Shown in pieces: positions 1 through 8,145 of a DNA stretch of 43,270 bases (positions are counted from its first letter, which is position 1; every line of letters begins with the position of its first letter). This stretch comes from Mesorhizobium sp. SCN 65-20 (GTDB lineage: Bacteria > Pseudomonadota > Alphaproteobacteria > Rhizobiales > Rhizobiaceae). The translations under genes were made by a program, and so were the position numbers. The stretch is taken from the NCBI GenBank assembly GCA_001724355.1, contig MEEF01000019.1:1-43270 (forward strand), read 5' to 3'. The notes beneath the pieces were generated by a model. It was not told where the DNA came from. It saw only the letters and a program-made list of their open reading frames with translations, and did not search any database.

Positions 1-112
1 CTTCTACGTGACGAGCAAGAACAGCCGCACGAAGACGGAGAAGCTGTCGTTCCGCAAGTACGACCCGGTCGCCAAGAAGCACGTCGAGTTCAAGGAAACC
101 AAGATCAAGTAA
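1..112 (+). CDS. rpmG: 50S ribosomal protein L33, 3' part
   Basis: The window opens inside this gene. The reading frame starting at base 2 gives 36 residues ending in KETKIK and a TAA stop at 110-112. The stretches NSRTKTEKL and [14 protein letters not shown] are typical of bacterial L33, a small protein of the large ribosomal subunit. It is the non-zinc form as far as visible, since no CxxC pair is seen in this part. The N-terminal ~19 residues lie outside the window. A strong terminator follows 22 bases after the stop, so the transcription unit ends here. Confidence 0.93.
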   Translation, partial: FYVTSKNSRTKTEKLSFRKYDPVAKKHVEFKETKIK

Positions 113-134
113 TCTGGTTTCCACCCGAACGCCG

Positions 135-165
135 AAACGCCGCCCTCCGGGCGGCGTTTTCGTTT
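135..165 (+). terminator. Rho-independent terminator of rpmG
   Basis: An 11-bp perfect stem (135-145 pairing with 149-159) has a 3-base loop and runs into a T-rich tract (TTTTCGTTTT). It lies just downstream of the rpmG stop codon on the plus strand. Confidence 0.92.
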
Positions 166-518
166 TCAGGCACAAGAGTTGCCGCAAGCTGCGCAGAAGT
201 GCGTTTCAGCACTGAACTCGGCGGGGATGTTGAATTTGGGGGCCGGTCGGCTATCTGGCAGCGGTACGAGGAGGCCACTATGTGCCAGTGCCGACCGGCC
301 GACCCCACGGACCCAGGAGATGCGGCGGACCTGAGCATCATGGGGTATCTGGCGGATCCTCCGGCCTTGGCTCCTCGTGCCGGCGTCCGTCTTGTTCTCG
401 CGGTCACAGTCGCGCAAGATTATTTGGAAATCAACACTTTCTTAACCAAGCCTCGCGGGCCGCTTGGGTTAAGGTAAACAGTTCAGCTTAATGTCTAGGC
501 CTTTCGGAGGCGTCGGCT
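166..518. other. Intergenic region between rpmG terminator and pleD
   Basis: About 350 bases with no credible gene. Short open frames here lack a ribosome binding site and family resemblance. The only structure I see is the dyad at 441-473, listed separately. Confidence 0.6.
441..473 (-). terminator. Hairpin downstream of pleD, possible weak terminator
   Basis: Bases 441-451 (CTTAACCAAGC) are the reverse complement of 462-473 apart from one extra base, with a 10-base GC-rich loop. The hairpin lies 45 bases past the pleD stop on the minus strand. No U-tract follows, so it could be a weak terminator, an mRNA-end stabiliser or a protein-binding dyad with TTAACC arms. Confidence 0.4.
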
Positions 519-1892
519 CTAGGCTGCCCGCGCGACCACCCGGTTGCGACCGCCCTTCTTGGCCTCATACAGGCCTATGTCGGCACGCTTCATCAGTTGC
601 GCGACCGAGTCGCCGTCGAACATCAGCGACGAAACACCGACGCTGACGGTGACAGCAACCTGGGCACGCGGCTCGCCAACCGCGAACGGTACGTTCGCCA
701 CTTCCCTGCGGATTCGCTCCGCGACGATTTCGGCGGATGCCCCGTCCGTGTCCGGCATCACGATCACGAACTCCTCGCCGCCGAATCGACAAGCGAGATC
801 AATGCCGCGAACGCTTTTCCTCAGCCGCCGCGCGAATTCGCGCAGCACCTCGTCGCCACCGTCGTGCCCGAAGCTGTCGTTGATCTGCTTGAACCTGTCC
901 AGATCGGCGATGAGCACCGACAGTGGCCGCCGCCGCGCCACTGCCCGCTCGAACAGTCGCGGCATGTGCCCGTCGAGATACCGGCGATTGTGGAGCCCGG
1001 TCAGCCCGTCCGTGACCGCCATCTCGATGCTCTGGCTGACGCTCTGCCGGAGTTCGTCGTTGTAGCGCTTGCGCCGAACCTGGGTGCGCAGGCGCGCAAG
1101 CAGTTCCTGCCGGTCGAGCGGCCTGACCAGGTAGTCGTTGATGCCGAGTTCCAGGCCTCGGATGATGCGCTCGTCGTCCCTCGGCCCGACGAGCAGGACG
1201 ATGGGCACTGACCGCGTCCGGTCGAGCGATCGCAGTTGCGAGCACAGTCTCAGCGGATCGAAGTCGGTGAAGTTGGTCGACACCAGGATGCACTCATAGC
1301 CGCCCTCGGCAGCCTGGAAGACGCCGGACTGAGGATCCATCGCAAGGTCAACCTCGGCCGCGCCGTCGAGCAGCGCGCAGATATGGGCCGCCGACGACGT
1401 CTGCTCGTCGACCAGCAAGACGTGCGGCAGCTTTTCCTGCAGAGTATCGGGACGCGACAGAAGGTCGGCCACGCCGATGTTGTGGGTCGTTGCCGCGCGA
1501 AGGCGCAACTCGTCCGTCAGGACCTTGAGCCTGACAAGGCTCTTCACCCGCGTCATCAGCTGGAGGTCATTGACCGGCTTGGTAAGGAAATCGTCCGCTC
1601 CCGCATCCAGTCCGCGCACCCGATCAGATATGTGGTCGAGTGCCGTGACCATGACCACAGGGATATGCGCAGTCGCAGGATCCGCCTTCAAGCGCCGGCA
1701 GACCTCGAACCCGTCCATCGAGGGCATCATCACGTCGAGCAGGACCACGTCGATCTTGCCGCCCTCGCAGGCGGCGATCGCTTCAAGACCGTTGAAGGCG
1801 GTGGAAACCTCGAAATACTCGGCTGTCAGTCTCGCCTCGAGCAGCTTGGCATTCGCTGGTATGTCGTCCACTACGAGGATGCGGGCAGTCAT
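519..1892 (-). CDS. pleD: PleD-type response regulator, diguanylate cyclase
   Basis: A 457-residue protein with the PleD layout: receiver domain 1 (about 3-120) with the phospho-acceptor at Asp53 in LLDVMMP, a second receiver-like domain (about 155-275), and a C-terminal GGDEF domain (about 290-455). The active-site loop is GGEEF, and five residues before it lies RGID, which fits the RxxD inhibitory site. It should make cyclic di-GMP from two GTP when phosphorylated and dimerised. The second receiver has lost the acceptor Asp (ILVSTNF in its place), as is known for Caulobacter PleD, where it serves as a dimer adaptor. It lies 33 bases downstream of divK on the same strand, so co-transcription is likely. 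In Caulobacter PleD acts in the swarmer-to-stalked transition; here a role in polar development is inferred. Confidence 0.95.
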   Translation of the reverse strand: MTARILVVDDIPANAKLLEARLTAEYFEVSTAFNGLEAIAACEGGKIDVVLLDVMMPSMDGFEVCRRLKADPATAHIPVVMVTALDHISDRVRGLDAGADDFLTKPVNDLQLMTRVKSLVRLKVLTDELRLRAATTHNIGVADLLSRPDTLQEKLPHVLLVDEQTSSAAHICALLDGAAEVDLAMDPQSGVFQAAEGGYECILVSTNFTDFDPLRLCSQLRSLDRTRSVPIVLLVGPRDDERIIRGLELGINDYLVRPLDRQELLARLRTQVRRKRYNDELRQSVSQSIEMAVTDGLTGLHNRRYLDGHMPRLFERAVARRRPLSVLIADLDRFKQINDSFGHDGGDEVLREFARRLRKSVRGIDLACRFGGEEFVIVMPDTDGASAEIVAERIRREVANVPFAVGEPRAQVAVTVSVGVSSLMFDGDSVAQLMKRADIGLYEAKKGGRNRVVARAA

Positions 1893-1925
1893 TGCTAGTA
1901 CCCTGTGACATCTGGCGACCGCCCG

Positions 1926-2297
1926 TCAGGCATCGCCGAGGTAGGATTTTATCGTTTCAATGAACCGTGGAACTGAAATCGGCTTGGAAATATAGGCCTC
2001 GCACCCTCCCTGGCGGATGCGCTCCTCGTCCCCCTTCATCGCGAAGGCCGTGACTGCGATCACCGGGATCGAATGGAGGTCGTCATCCTCCTTGAGCCAC
2101 TTGGTGACTTCGAGTCCCGACACTTCCGGCAACTGGATGTCCATCAGGATCAGGTCGGGACGATGCCTGCGGGCGAGGTCGAGCGCCTCCAGCCCGTTGC
2201 GCGTGCGCACGGTCTCATAACCGCTCGCTTCGATGAGGTCGCGGAAGAGCTTCATGTTGAGCTCATTGTCCTCGACGATCATCACTTTCTTAGCCAT
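1926..2297 (-). CDS. divK: Single-domain response regulator DivK
   Basis: A 123-residue stand-alone receiver domain with the acidic pocket (VEDNELN), acceptor Asp53 in [12 protein letters not shown], the conserved Thr in VTAFAM and the Lys in ISKPIS. Length and sequence match DivK, the essential alphaproteobacterial cell-cycle regulator. In Caulobacter and rhizobia, DivK is phosphorylated and dephosphorylated by PleC/DivJ-type kinases and, through DivL and CckA, lowers CtrA activity. It is the first gene of the divK-pleD unit and is divergent from the DUF3572 gene. The 196-base upstream region contains two GANTC sites and a short palindrome, listed separately. Confidence 0.96.
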   Translation of the reverse strand: MAKKVMIVEDNELNMKLFRDLIEASGYETVRTRNGLEALDLARRHRPDLILMDIQLPEVSGLEVTKWLKEDDDLHSIPVIAVTAFAMKGDEERIRQGGCEAYISKPISVPRFIETIKSYLGDA

Positions 2298-2493
2298 CGA
2301 AATCCCGTCCGGATTGCACGCCGCGATTCGGCAGCAACCAACATGCGCACCCAGGCGCGCACACCAACCCCGAATCCGACGTTACCTCAAGAACATTACG
2401 AAACGTAAAACGCCACGGCCAATCACGGATCGTTGCGCCTTGCCGTGCAGGCCCATAGCGGCTACTTCGATTATCGCAATGGAAGGGCCAACG
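2298..2493. promoter_or_regulatory. Divergent control region between divK and the DUF3572 gene
   Basis: This 196-base gap must hold promoters for both directions. It contains two GANTC sites (2325-2329 and 2372-2376), the recognition site of the cell-cycle methyltransferase CcrM in alphaproteobacteria. It also has a 13-base odd palindrome, TTACGAAACGTAA, at 2396-2408. No clear -35/-10 pair could be fixed by eye. The regulatory role is inferred. Confidence 0.4.
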
Positions 2494-2799
2494 ATGCGAC
2501 TGCAAAAGGGCGGACAGAGGCAGGAGGCTGCGGAAGCCCTCGCCATCCAGGCACTCGGCTTCGTCGCCGCCGATCCTGAGCTCCTGCCCCGCTTCCTGGC
2601 CATTACCGGTATCGAACCGCACCAGATCCGGCTTGCCGCGACCGAGCCCGGCTTCCTCGCCGGCGTCCTGCAGTTCATATTGGCACACGAGCCGACGCTG
2701 CTGCGCTTTGCCGAAGAGGCCGGCATTGCGCCAGGCGAAGTCGGCGCGGCCGCCCGCGCCCTGCCGCTCGGCAACGACGACCACGACCGTTCCATATGA
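2494..2799 (+). CDS. DUF3572 family protein
   Basis: A 101-residue mostly helical protein with the phrases FVAADPELLPRFLA and LAATEPGFLAGVLQFILAHE, characteristic of the DUF3572 family of Rhizobiales; its function is unknown. The start at 2494 is chosen because GGAAGGG sits 6 bases before this ATG, while the in-frame ATG at 2479 has no such site. Its stop overlaps the start of the HAD-like gene by the ATGA motif, so translation is probably coupled. It lies divergent from divK, an arrangement I recall from other rhizobia, hinting at but not proving a link with the cell cycle. Confidence 0.85.
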   Translation: MRLQKGGQRQEAAEALAIQALGFVAADPELLPRFLAITGIEPHQIRLAATEPGFLAGVLQFILAHEPTLLRFAEEAGIAPGEVGAAARALPLGNDDHDRSI

Positions 2800-3449
2800 G
2801 CCTAGATCCGGAAACCGCCCGGCAGATCGCCGAACTCGCCCGCGACAACCGCCCGCTTCTCGTGCTCGACGTCGACGAGGTGGTGCTGGAGTTCATGGCG
2901 CCCTTCATCCGCTTCCTCGATTCCCGCGGATTCGAGCTGCTGCTGAAGTCGTTCCGGCTCACCGGCAACATCATCGACCGCAAGACCGGTGAAGCGCTGG
3001 ACCAGCAAGCGGTCTGGGCGTTGCTCGACGCCTTCTTCCATGCCCAGCGCGACTGGCAGACCGGGGCACAAGGCGCTGTGGAGGCTGTGGCCGAGCTTGC
3101 GGCAAGCGCCGAGATCGTCATGCTCACCGCAATGCCCCACCGGCATCGCGAGACGCGGCGGCTCCATCTCGATGCCCTGGGCTTCCCCTACCCGCTGCTC
3201 ACGACCGAAGCAGCCAAGGGTCCGGCGCTGAGGTTGCTGAGAGGCGACGGCGGCCGCCCCGTCGCCTTCGTCGACGACATTCCAAGCAACCTCGTTTCGG
3301 TGCGCGAGTCGGTCGCCGACGCGCACCTGTTCAACCTGATGGCCTACAGCGAGATGCGCCGGCTGCTGCCGCCCCTGCCGGACGACATCATCGTCGCCAA
3401 CGACTGGACCGAGGCCGCGCCAAAGATAGCAGCGGTCCTGGGCCTCTAG
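2796..3449 (+). CDS. HAD-superfamily-like hydrolase
   Basis: A 217-residue protein with recognisable HAD motifs: motif I as LVLDVDEVV (Asp25 and Asp27), a motif II Ser/Thr in VMLTAMP, a Lys in EAAKGPALR, and motif IV as FVDDIPSN. It is therefore probably a Mg-dependent phosphatase or related phosphotransferase, cytosolic. Its substrate is unknown and I do not recognise a named member. It overlaps the DUF3572 gene by 4 bases and ends 6 bases before the convergent folK gene. Confidence 0.75.
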   Translation: MSLDPETARQIAELARDNRPLLVLDVDEVVLEFMAPFIRFLDSRGFELLLKSFRLTGNIIDRKTGEALDQQAVWALLDAFFHAQRDWQTGAQGAVEAVAELAASAEIVMLTAMPHRHRETRRLHLDALGFPYPLLTTEAAKGPALRLLRGDGGRPVAFVDDIPSNLVSVRESVADAHLFNLMAYSEMRRLLPPLPDDIIVANDWTEAAPKIAAVLGL

Positions 3450-3455
3450 GGCCGC

Positions 3456-3989
3456 TTATTGTTGGTTGTCGCCGGGCTCGCGCCACCAGTCGCGCCCGGA
3501 ATCGAGTTTTTCGATCCCGGCACTGTCGAGGTCGGCAGCCCATTGAGCGGCCGTCCTGCCAACCAGCACGAGATCCGGCGCGATCTCGGCCAGCGGCACC
3601 ATCACGAAGGCCCGGTCGAGCATGCGCGGATGCGGAATCTCGAGCCCAACGTCGCTCACGTTGCTGTTGCCGAGCAGAAGAACGTCGATATCGATCAGCC
3701 GCGGCCCCCAGCGCTCAACCCGCACGCGCTTGAGCTTGCGTTCGACCTCCAGGCAGAGGGCGAGCAGTTCGAGCGGAGCGAGCGTCGTCGCAACCTCGGC
3801 CGTCACGTTGAGGAAATCCGGCTGGTCGACCTTTCCCCATGGCGGGGTGCGATGCAGCGACGACACGGTCACCACGCGGGTGCTTCCGCTTTCATCGAGC
3901 ATGTGCAAGGCCGCCGACATGGACTGCGCCGGATCGCCGAGATTGCCGCCCAGACTGAGGAAGGCGCGCTCCTCACGCAGGCCAGACAA
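3456..3989 (-). CDS. folK: 2-amino-4-hydroxy-6-hydroxymethyldihydropteridine pyrophosphokinase
   Basis: A 177-residue protein opening with FLSLGGNLGDP and carrying RVERWGPRLIDIDVLLLG, the two signatures of HPPK. It transfers pyrophosphate from ATP to 6-hydroxymethyl-7,8-dihydropterin, giving the substrate for FolP. It is the last gene of folP-folB-folK and overlaps the end of folB by 17 bases, which indicates tight co-translation. Confidence 0.96.
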   Translation of the reverse strand: MSGLREERAFLSLGGNLGDPAQSMSAALHMLDESGSTRVVTVSSLHRTPPWGKVDQPDFLNVTAEVATTLAPLELLALCLEVERKLKRVRVERWGPRLIDIDVLLLGNSNVSDVGLEIPHPRMLDRAFVMVPLAEIAPDLVLVGRTAAQWAADLDSAGIEKLDSGRDWWREPGDNQQ

Positions 3990-4332
3990 CGTTCACCTCT
4001 ACGTAATCCAGGACGCCGCGCACCGGCGCGTTGGGCTTGCGAACCGTGATCTCAGCCCGCTTGATCTGCGGGAAGCGCTGCGCGAGCGCCTTGCCCACCT
4101 CCAGCGCGAGAGCCTCGATCAGGAACCGGCGCTCCCCGGTGATGATCTTCTCGATCACCTCGAAGGCGACACCATAATCGACCGTGCTGTTGATCGAGTC
4201 CTGGTCGAGCGGGCGGTCCGGATCGACGGTCAGCTCGGCATCGACATAGAAGCGCTGGCCGAGCGTCTCTTCCTCGTCCAGCACGCCGTGCCGGGCGAAG
4301 AAAGCGCAGTTCTTCATGCGGATCTTGTACAT
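3973..4332 (-). CDS. folB: Dihydroneopterin aldolase
   Basis: A 119-residue protein beginning MYKIRMKNCAFFARHGV. It contains ETLGQRFYVDAEL, the STVDYG segment and the Lys region RKPNAPV, all typical of FolB, which cleaves dihydroneopterin to hydroxymethyldihydropterin and glycolaldehyde. The start at 4332 is where family similarity begins; the open frame extends upstream to 4548 but only as antisense-like sequence within folP. It lies 5 bases after the folP stop and overlaps folK. Confidence 0.95.
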   Translation of the reverse strand: MYKIRMKNCAFFARHGVLDEEETLGQRFYVDAELTVDPDRPLDQDSINSTVDYGVAFEVIEKIITGERRFLIEALALEVGKALAQRFPQIKRAEITVRKPNAPVRGVLDYVEVNVVWPA

Positions 4333-4337
4333 GGGGG

Positions 4338-5186
4338 TCAGCGTCCCGATGGTTTGGTCTGGCGCGCGAGCATAGCATCGGCGAATGCCAGCGCGTCGAC
4401 GTTGATTGCGACATTGTGGACGCGAAAGACATGCGCGCCCTTCATACGGAGAATGACACTCGTGGCCGCAGTGCCGGCATCGCGGTCGGCGGCATCCCGT
4501 CCGGTGACATGGCCTACAAACCGCTTGCGCGACGTGCCGGCCAGCCACGGGTATCCCAGCTGCTCCAGTTCGCCGAAGCGCGCCATGAGATCGAGGTTCT
4601 CATCCGCATCCTTGGCGAAGCCGAAGCCGGGGTCGAGCACGATCTGGCCCTCGGCCACACCCGCTTCACTGGCAATTTCGAGCGAACGGCGCAGGAACAG
4701 GAACTGGTCGGCGATCACGTCCTGCAGTTTGTCGCGATCGCGGCCTGTATGCATGATGACGAGCCCTGCCCCGGTCTCCGCAGCAACGCGGGCTATACCC
4801 GGTTCGCGCTGCAGCCCCCACACGTCGTTGACGATATGCGCGCCGGCCTGCACCGCCAGCCGCGCCGTCTCTTCGCGATAGGTATCCACCGAAATGAGGG
4901 CGTCGCGCGCCCTAGCGAGTGCGGCGATGATCGGCAGGACGCGATCCTGCTCTTCAGCAGCGGAAACGGCAGCCGCGCCCGGCCGCGTCGACTCCCCGCC
5001 GACGTCGATGATGTGCGCTCCCTCGTCGATCATGCGCTGCGCCTGTTCGAGCGCCCGCCCGGGCGCCTCATAGCTGCCGCCGTCGGAAAAACTGTCGGGC
5101 GTGATGTTGAGGATGCCCATGACGAGCGACCTCTCCCCGAACTCGACATGGCGCCCGTGCGCCAGTTGCCATCGCTTGCCGGTCAT
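4338..5186 (-). CDS. folP: Dihydropteroate synthase
   Basis: A protein of 282 residues (from ATG at 5186) that joins hydroxymethyldihydropterin pyrophosphate with p-aminobenzoate. Signatures seen are MGILNITPDSFSDGG, GGESTRPGA, ISVDTYR, VLDPGFGFAKD and GTSRKRF. The frame stays open up to a GTG at 5225, adding 13 residues. Those codons (CCT, TTT, CTT, TGT) are unlike the GC-rich third positions of the gene, so I prefer the ATG at 5186; its ribosome binding site is weak either way. First gene of the folate operon folP-folB-folK. Confidence 0.95.
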   Translation of the reverse strand: MTGKRWQLAHGRHVEFGERSLVMGILNITPDSFSDGGSYEAPGRALEQAQRMIDEGAHIIDVGGESTRPGAAAVSAAEEQDRVLPIIAALARARDALISVDTYREETARLAVQAGAHIVNDVWGLQREPGIARVAAETGAGLVIMHTGRDRDKLQDVIADQFLFLRRSLEIASEAGVAEGQIVLDPGFGFAKDADENLDLMARFGELEQLGYPWLAGTSRKRFVGHVTGRDAADRDAGTAATSVILRMKGAHVFRVHNVAINVDALAFADAMLARQTKPSGR

Positions 5187-5336
5187 GCCGTCGCCACAAA
5201 GAAACTCCAGAGGGTCGACCATCACGAATTATCAACGCTTGCTGCGTCAACTCGCGGGCGGTCACATTCAGCGGCGCGTTTCGAATTCCGTTGCGCCGCC
5301 CACGCCCCTAACGCAAGGTAGGCCAAGAGGCAACTA

Positions 5337-5951
5337 ATGAAGCAACTCCTCCTAGCTACCTTGATCGCCGCGGGCGCCTCCCTGCCCGCGCAAGCGGCCA
5401 CCGTGTCGAAGACCTACAGCTACTTCACGATCACCGGACGGACGCTCGACGAGATCGAGAGCCAGTTGATGAGCCGCGGCCCCGAGGTCAAGAGTACCGG
5501 CGGACGGCACCCTGGCGCCACGCAGATGGAATTCACGACCCGCATCGGCTACTCCGAGGGAAAAGGCGGCTGCTCGATCGTCTCGGCCCAGGTGAGCGTC
5601 AAGGCCAAGGTCATCCTGCCGCGCTGGCGCCAGACGGGCAAGACGGACGCCGACGTGAAGCTGATCTGGGAAACGCTTTCCTCCGACATCAAGCGCCACG
5701 AGGAGAGCCACGTGGTGATCGCCAAGAACCACGCGCGCGAACTGGAACAAGCCCTTCAGGGTATCAGCAGGCAGAAGACCTGCGCGATAGCGGCAGCGAA
5801 GGCCAAGGCGACGAGCGACAAGATCCTGTATCGCCACGACCGTGCCCAGGAGCAATTCGACCGCATCGAGGGGATCAATTTCGAGAGCCGGATCATCCGG
5901 CTGCTGCGCTATCGCATCGAGCGCCTCGACGCCGCCAAATCGCGCGGCTGA
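5337..5951 (+). CDS. Secreted DUF922 family protein, putative Zn protease
   Basis: A 204-residue protein with a signal peptide (about 1-20, MKQLLLATLIAAG then a cleavage region around LPAQAA). The body matches the DUF922 family of predicted secreted zinc proteases, with the HEESHVVIAKNH segment holding the HExxH-like metal-binding site. Two Cys (in GGCSIV and KTCAIA) could form a disulfide in the periplasm. A hydrolytic role is predicted from the family; I know of no tested substrate. It is divergent from folP and convergent with the ferredoxin reductase gene, 21 bases apart. Confidence 0.8.
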   Translation: MKQLLLATLIAAGASLPAQAATVSKTYSYFTITGRTLDEIESQLMSRGPEVKSTGGRHPGATQMEFTTRIGYSEGKGGCSIVSAQVSVKAKVILPRWRQTGKTDADVKLIWETLSSDIKRHEESHVVIAKNHARELEQALQGISRQKTCAIAAAKAKATSDKILYRHDRAQEQFDRIEGINFESRIIRLLRYRIERLDAAKSRG

Positions 5952-5972
5952 CCGCCCCAGCGTTCTGGTACT

Positions 5973-7413
<1,441 letters not shown>

Positions 7414-7492
7414 TCACCCGGCAGATAATGACTCCACCGTGCAAGTCAACAGCCGCGCCATTGCGTCGCGCATTGTCGGGAGCCCGACAGGG

Positions 7493-7867
7493 CTAACGAT
7501 TGATCGCGGCCACGAAGTCGCGCACTTCGTCTATGAGTCTGGAAAGACGCCTGATCAGCGCGGCATCGTCCGGCCGGTTCTCCAATTCGGCGACGCAGTC
7601 CGCGATGCCGAACGCGCCAACACCACGTGCCGACCCCTTCAGCGCATGTGCCAGCCTGAGACGCTCCGCCCTGTCCGCGTCGCCGTAGAGGTCGCGCGCG
7701 GCGACCGCCTGATGGATGAAGAGGTCAAGCACCTCGCGTTCGAGATCACGGTCGCCCATCGACTGGCGGGCCAGATGATCGAGGTCGATGGGACGCCCTC
7801 CCGACCGGGTCGAAGACTCACCGCCCGGCATGTCGAATGCCCCGGATTGGGTTTCGCGCGCTACCAT
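7493..7867 (-). CDS. Hpt domain phosphotransfer protein
   Basis: A 124-residue protein whose residues about 35-124 form a histidine phosphotransfer domain. The signature AHALKGSARGVGA puts the phospho-accepting His at 74. No kinase or receiver domain is attached, so it is an orphan relay protein. The first ~25 residues are polar and probably disordered. AGGGG precedes the ATG at 7867 at workable spacing. It is divergent from the giant coiled-coil gene and lies 5 kb from divK and pleD, so a role in the same phosphorelay network is possible but not shown. Confidence 0.82.
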   Translation of the reverse strand: MVARETQSGAFDMPGGESSTRSGGRPIDLDHLARQSMGDRDLEREVLDLFIHQAVAARDLYGDADRAERLRLAHALKGSARGVGAFGIADCVAELENRPDDAALIRRLSRLIDEVRDFVAAINR

Positions 7868-8145
7868 TTAACCCCTGCTGGATACTCGCCTCAGGGTTGG
7901 CATCGTATGGGCCGCATGTGGATAACCCGTTAACCCGAGGAAGCCCGGAATCCCGCGGCGCCGGGCTTCGGAGCGAGCCTAGCGTTAACCTTATATTTAA
8001 ACTTTTACGCATCGGGGAGAATGCAGGTTTTCTTTACCCGATTGTGTCACTACGATACGGGCGGTCCATAACAAGCCTCGTACGCGGACAAAAATAGGAC
8101 AAAAAGTCCAGCAATTCCGCGTCGTTAGTACAGGGTAGCGAAGGC
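7868..8145. promoter_or_regulatory. Divergent control region of the hpt and GPR-like genes
   Basis: A 278-base gap. It contains GTTAACC twice (around 7929 and 7984), the second within TTAACC...TTTAA at 7985-8000, which resembles the CtrA box TTAA-N7-TTAA but with an 8-base spacer. A 9-bp inverted repeat (7940-7948 with 7961-7969) encloses a GANTC site at 7948-7952. The long AT-rich stretch 7985-8080 probably holds the promoter of the plus-strand gene. The assignment of sites is by eye only. Confidence 0.4.
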
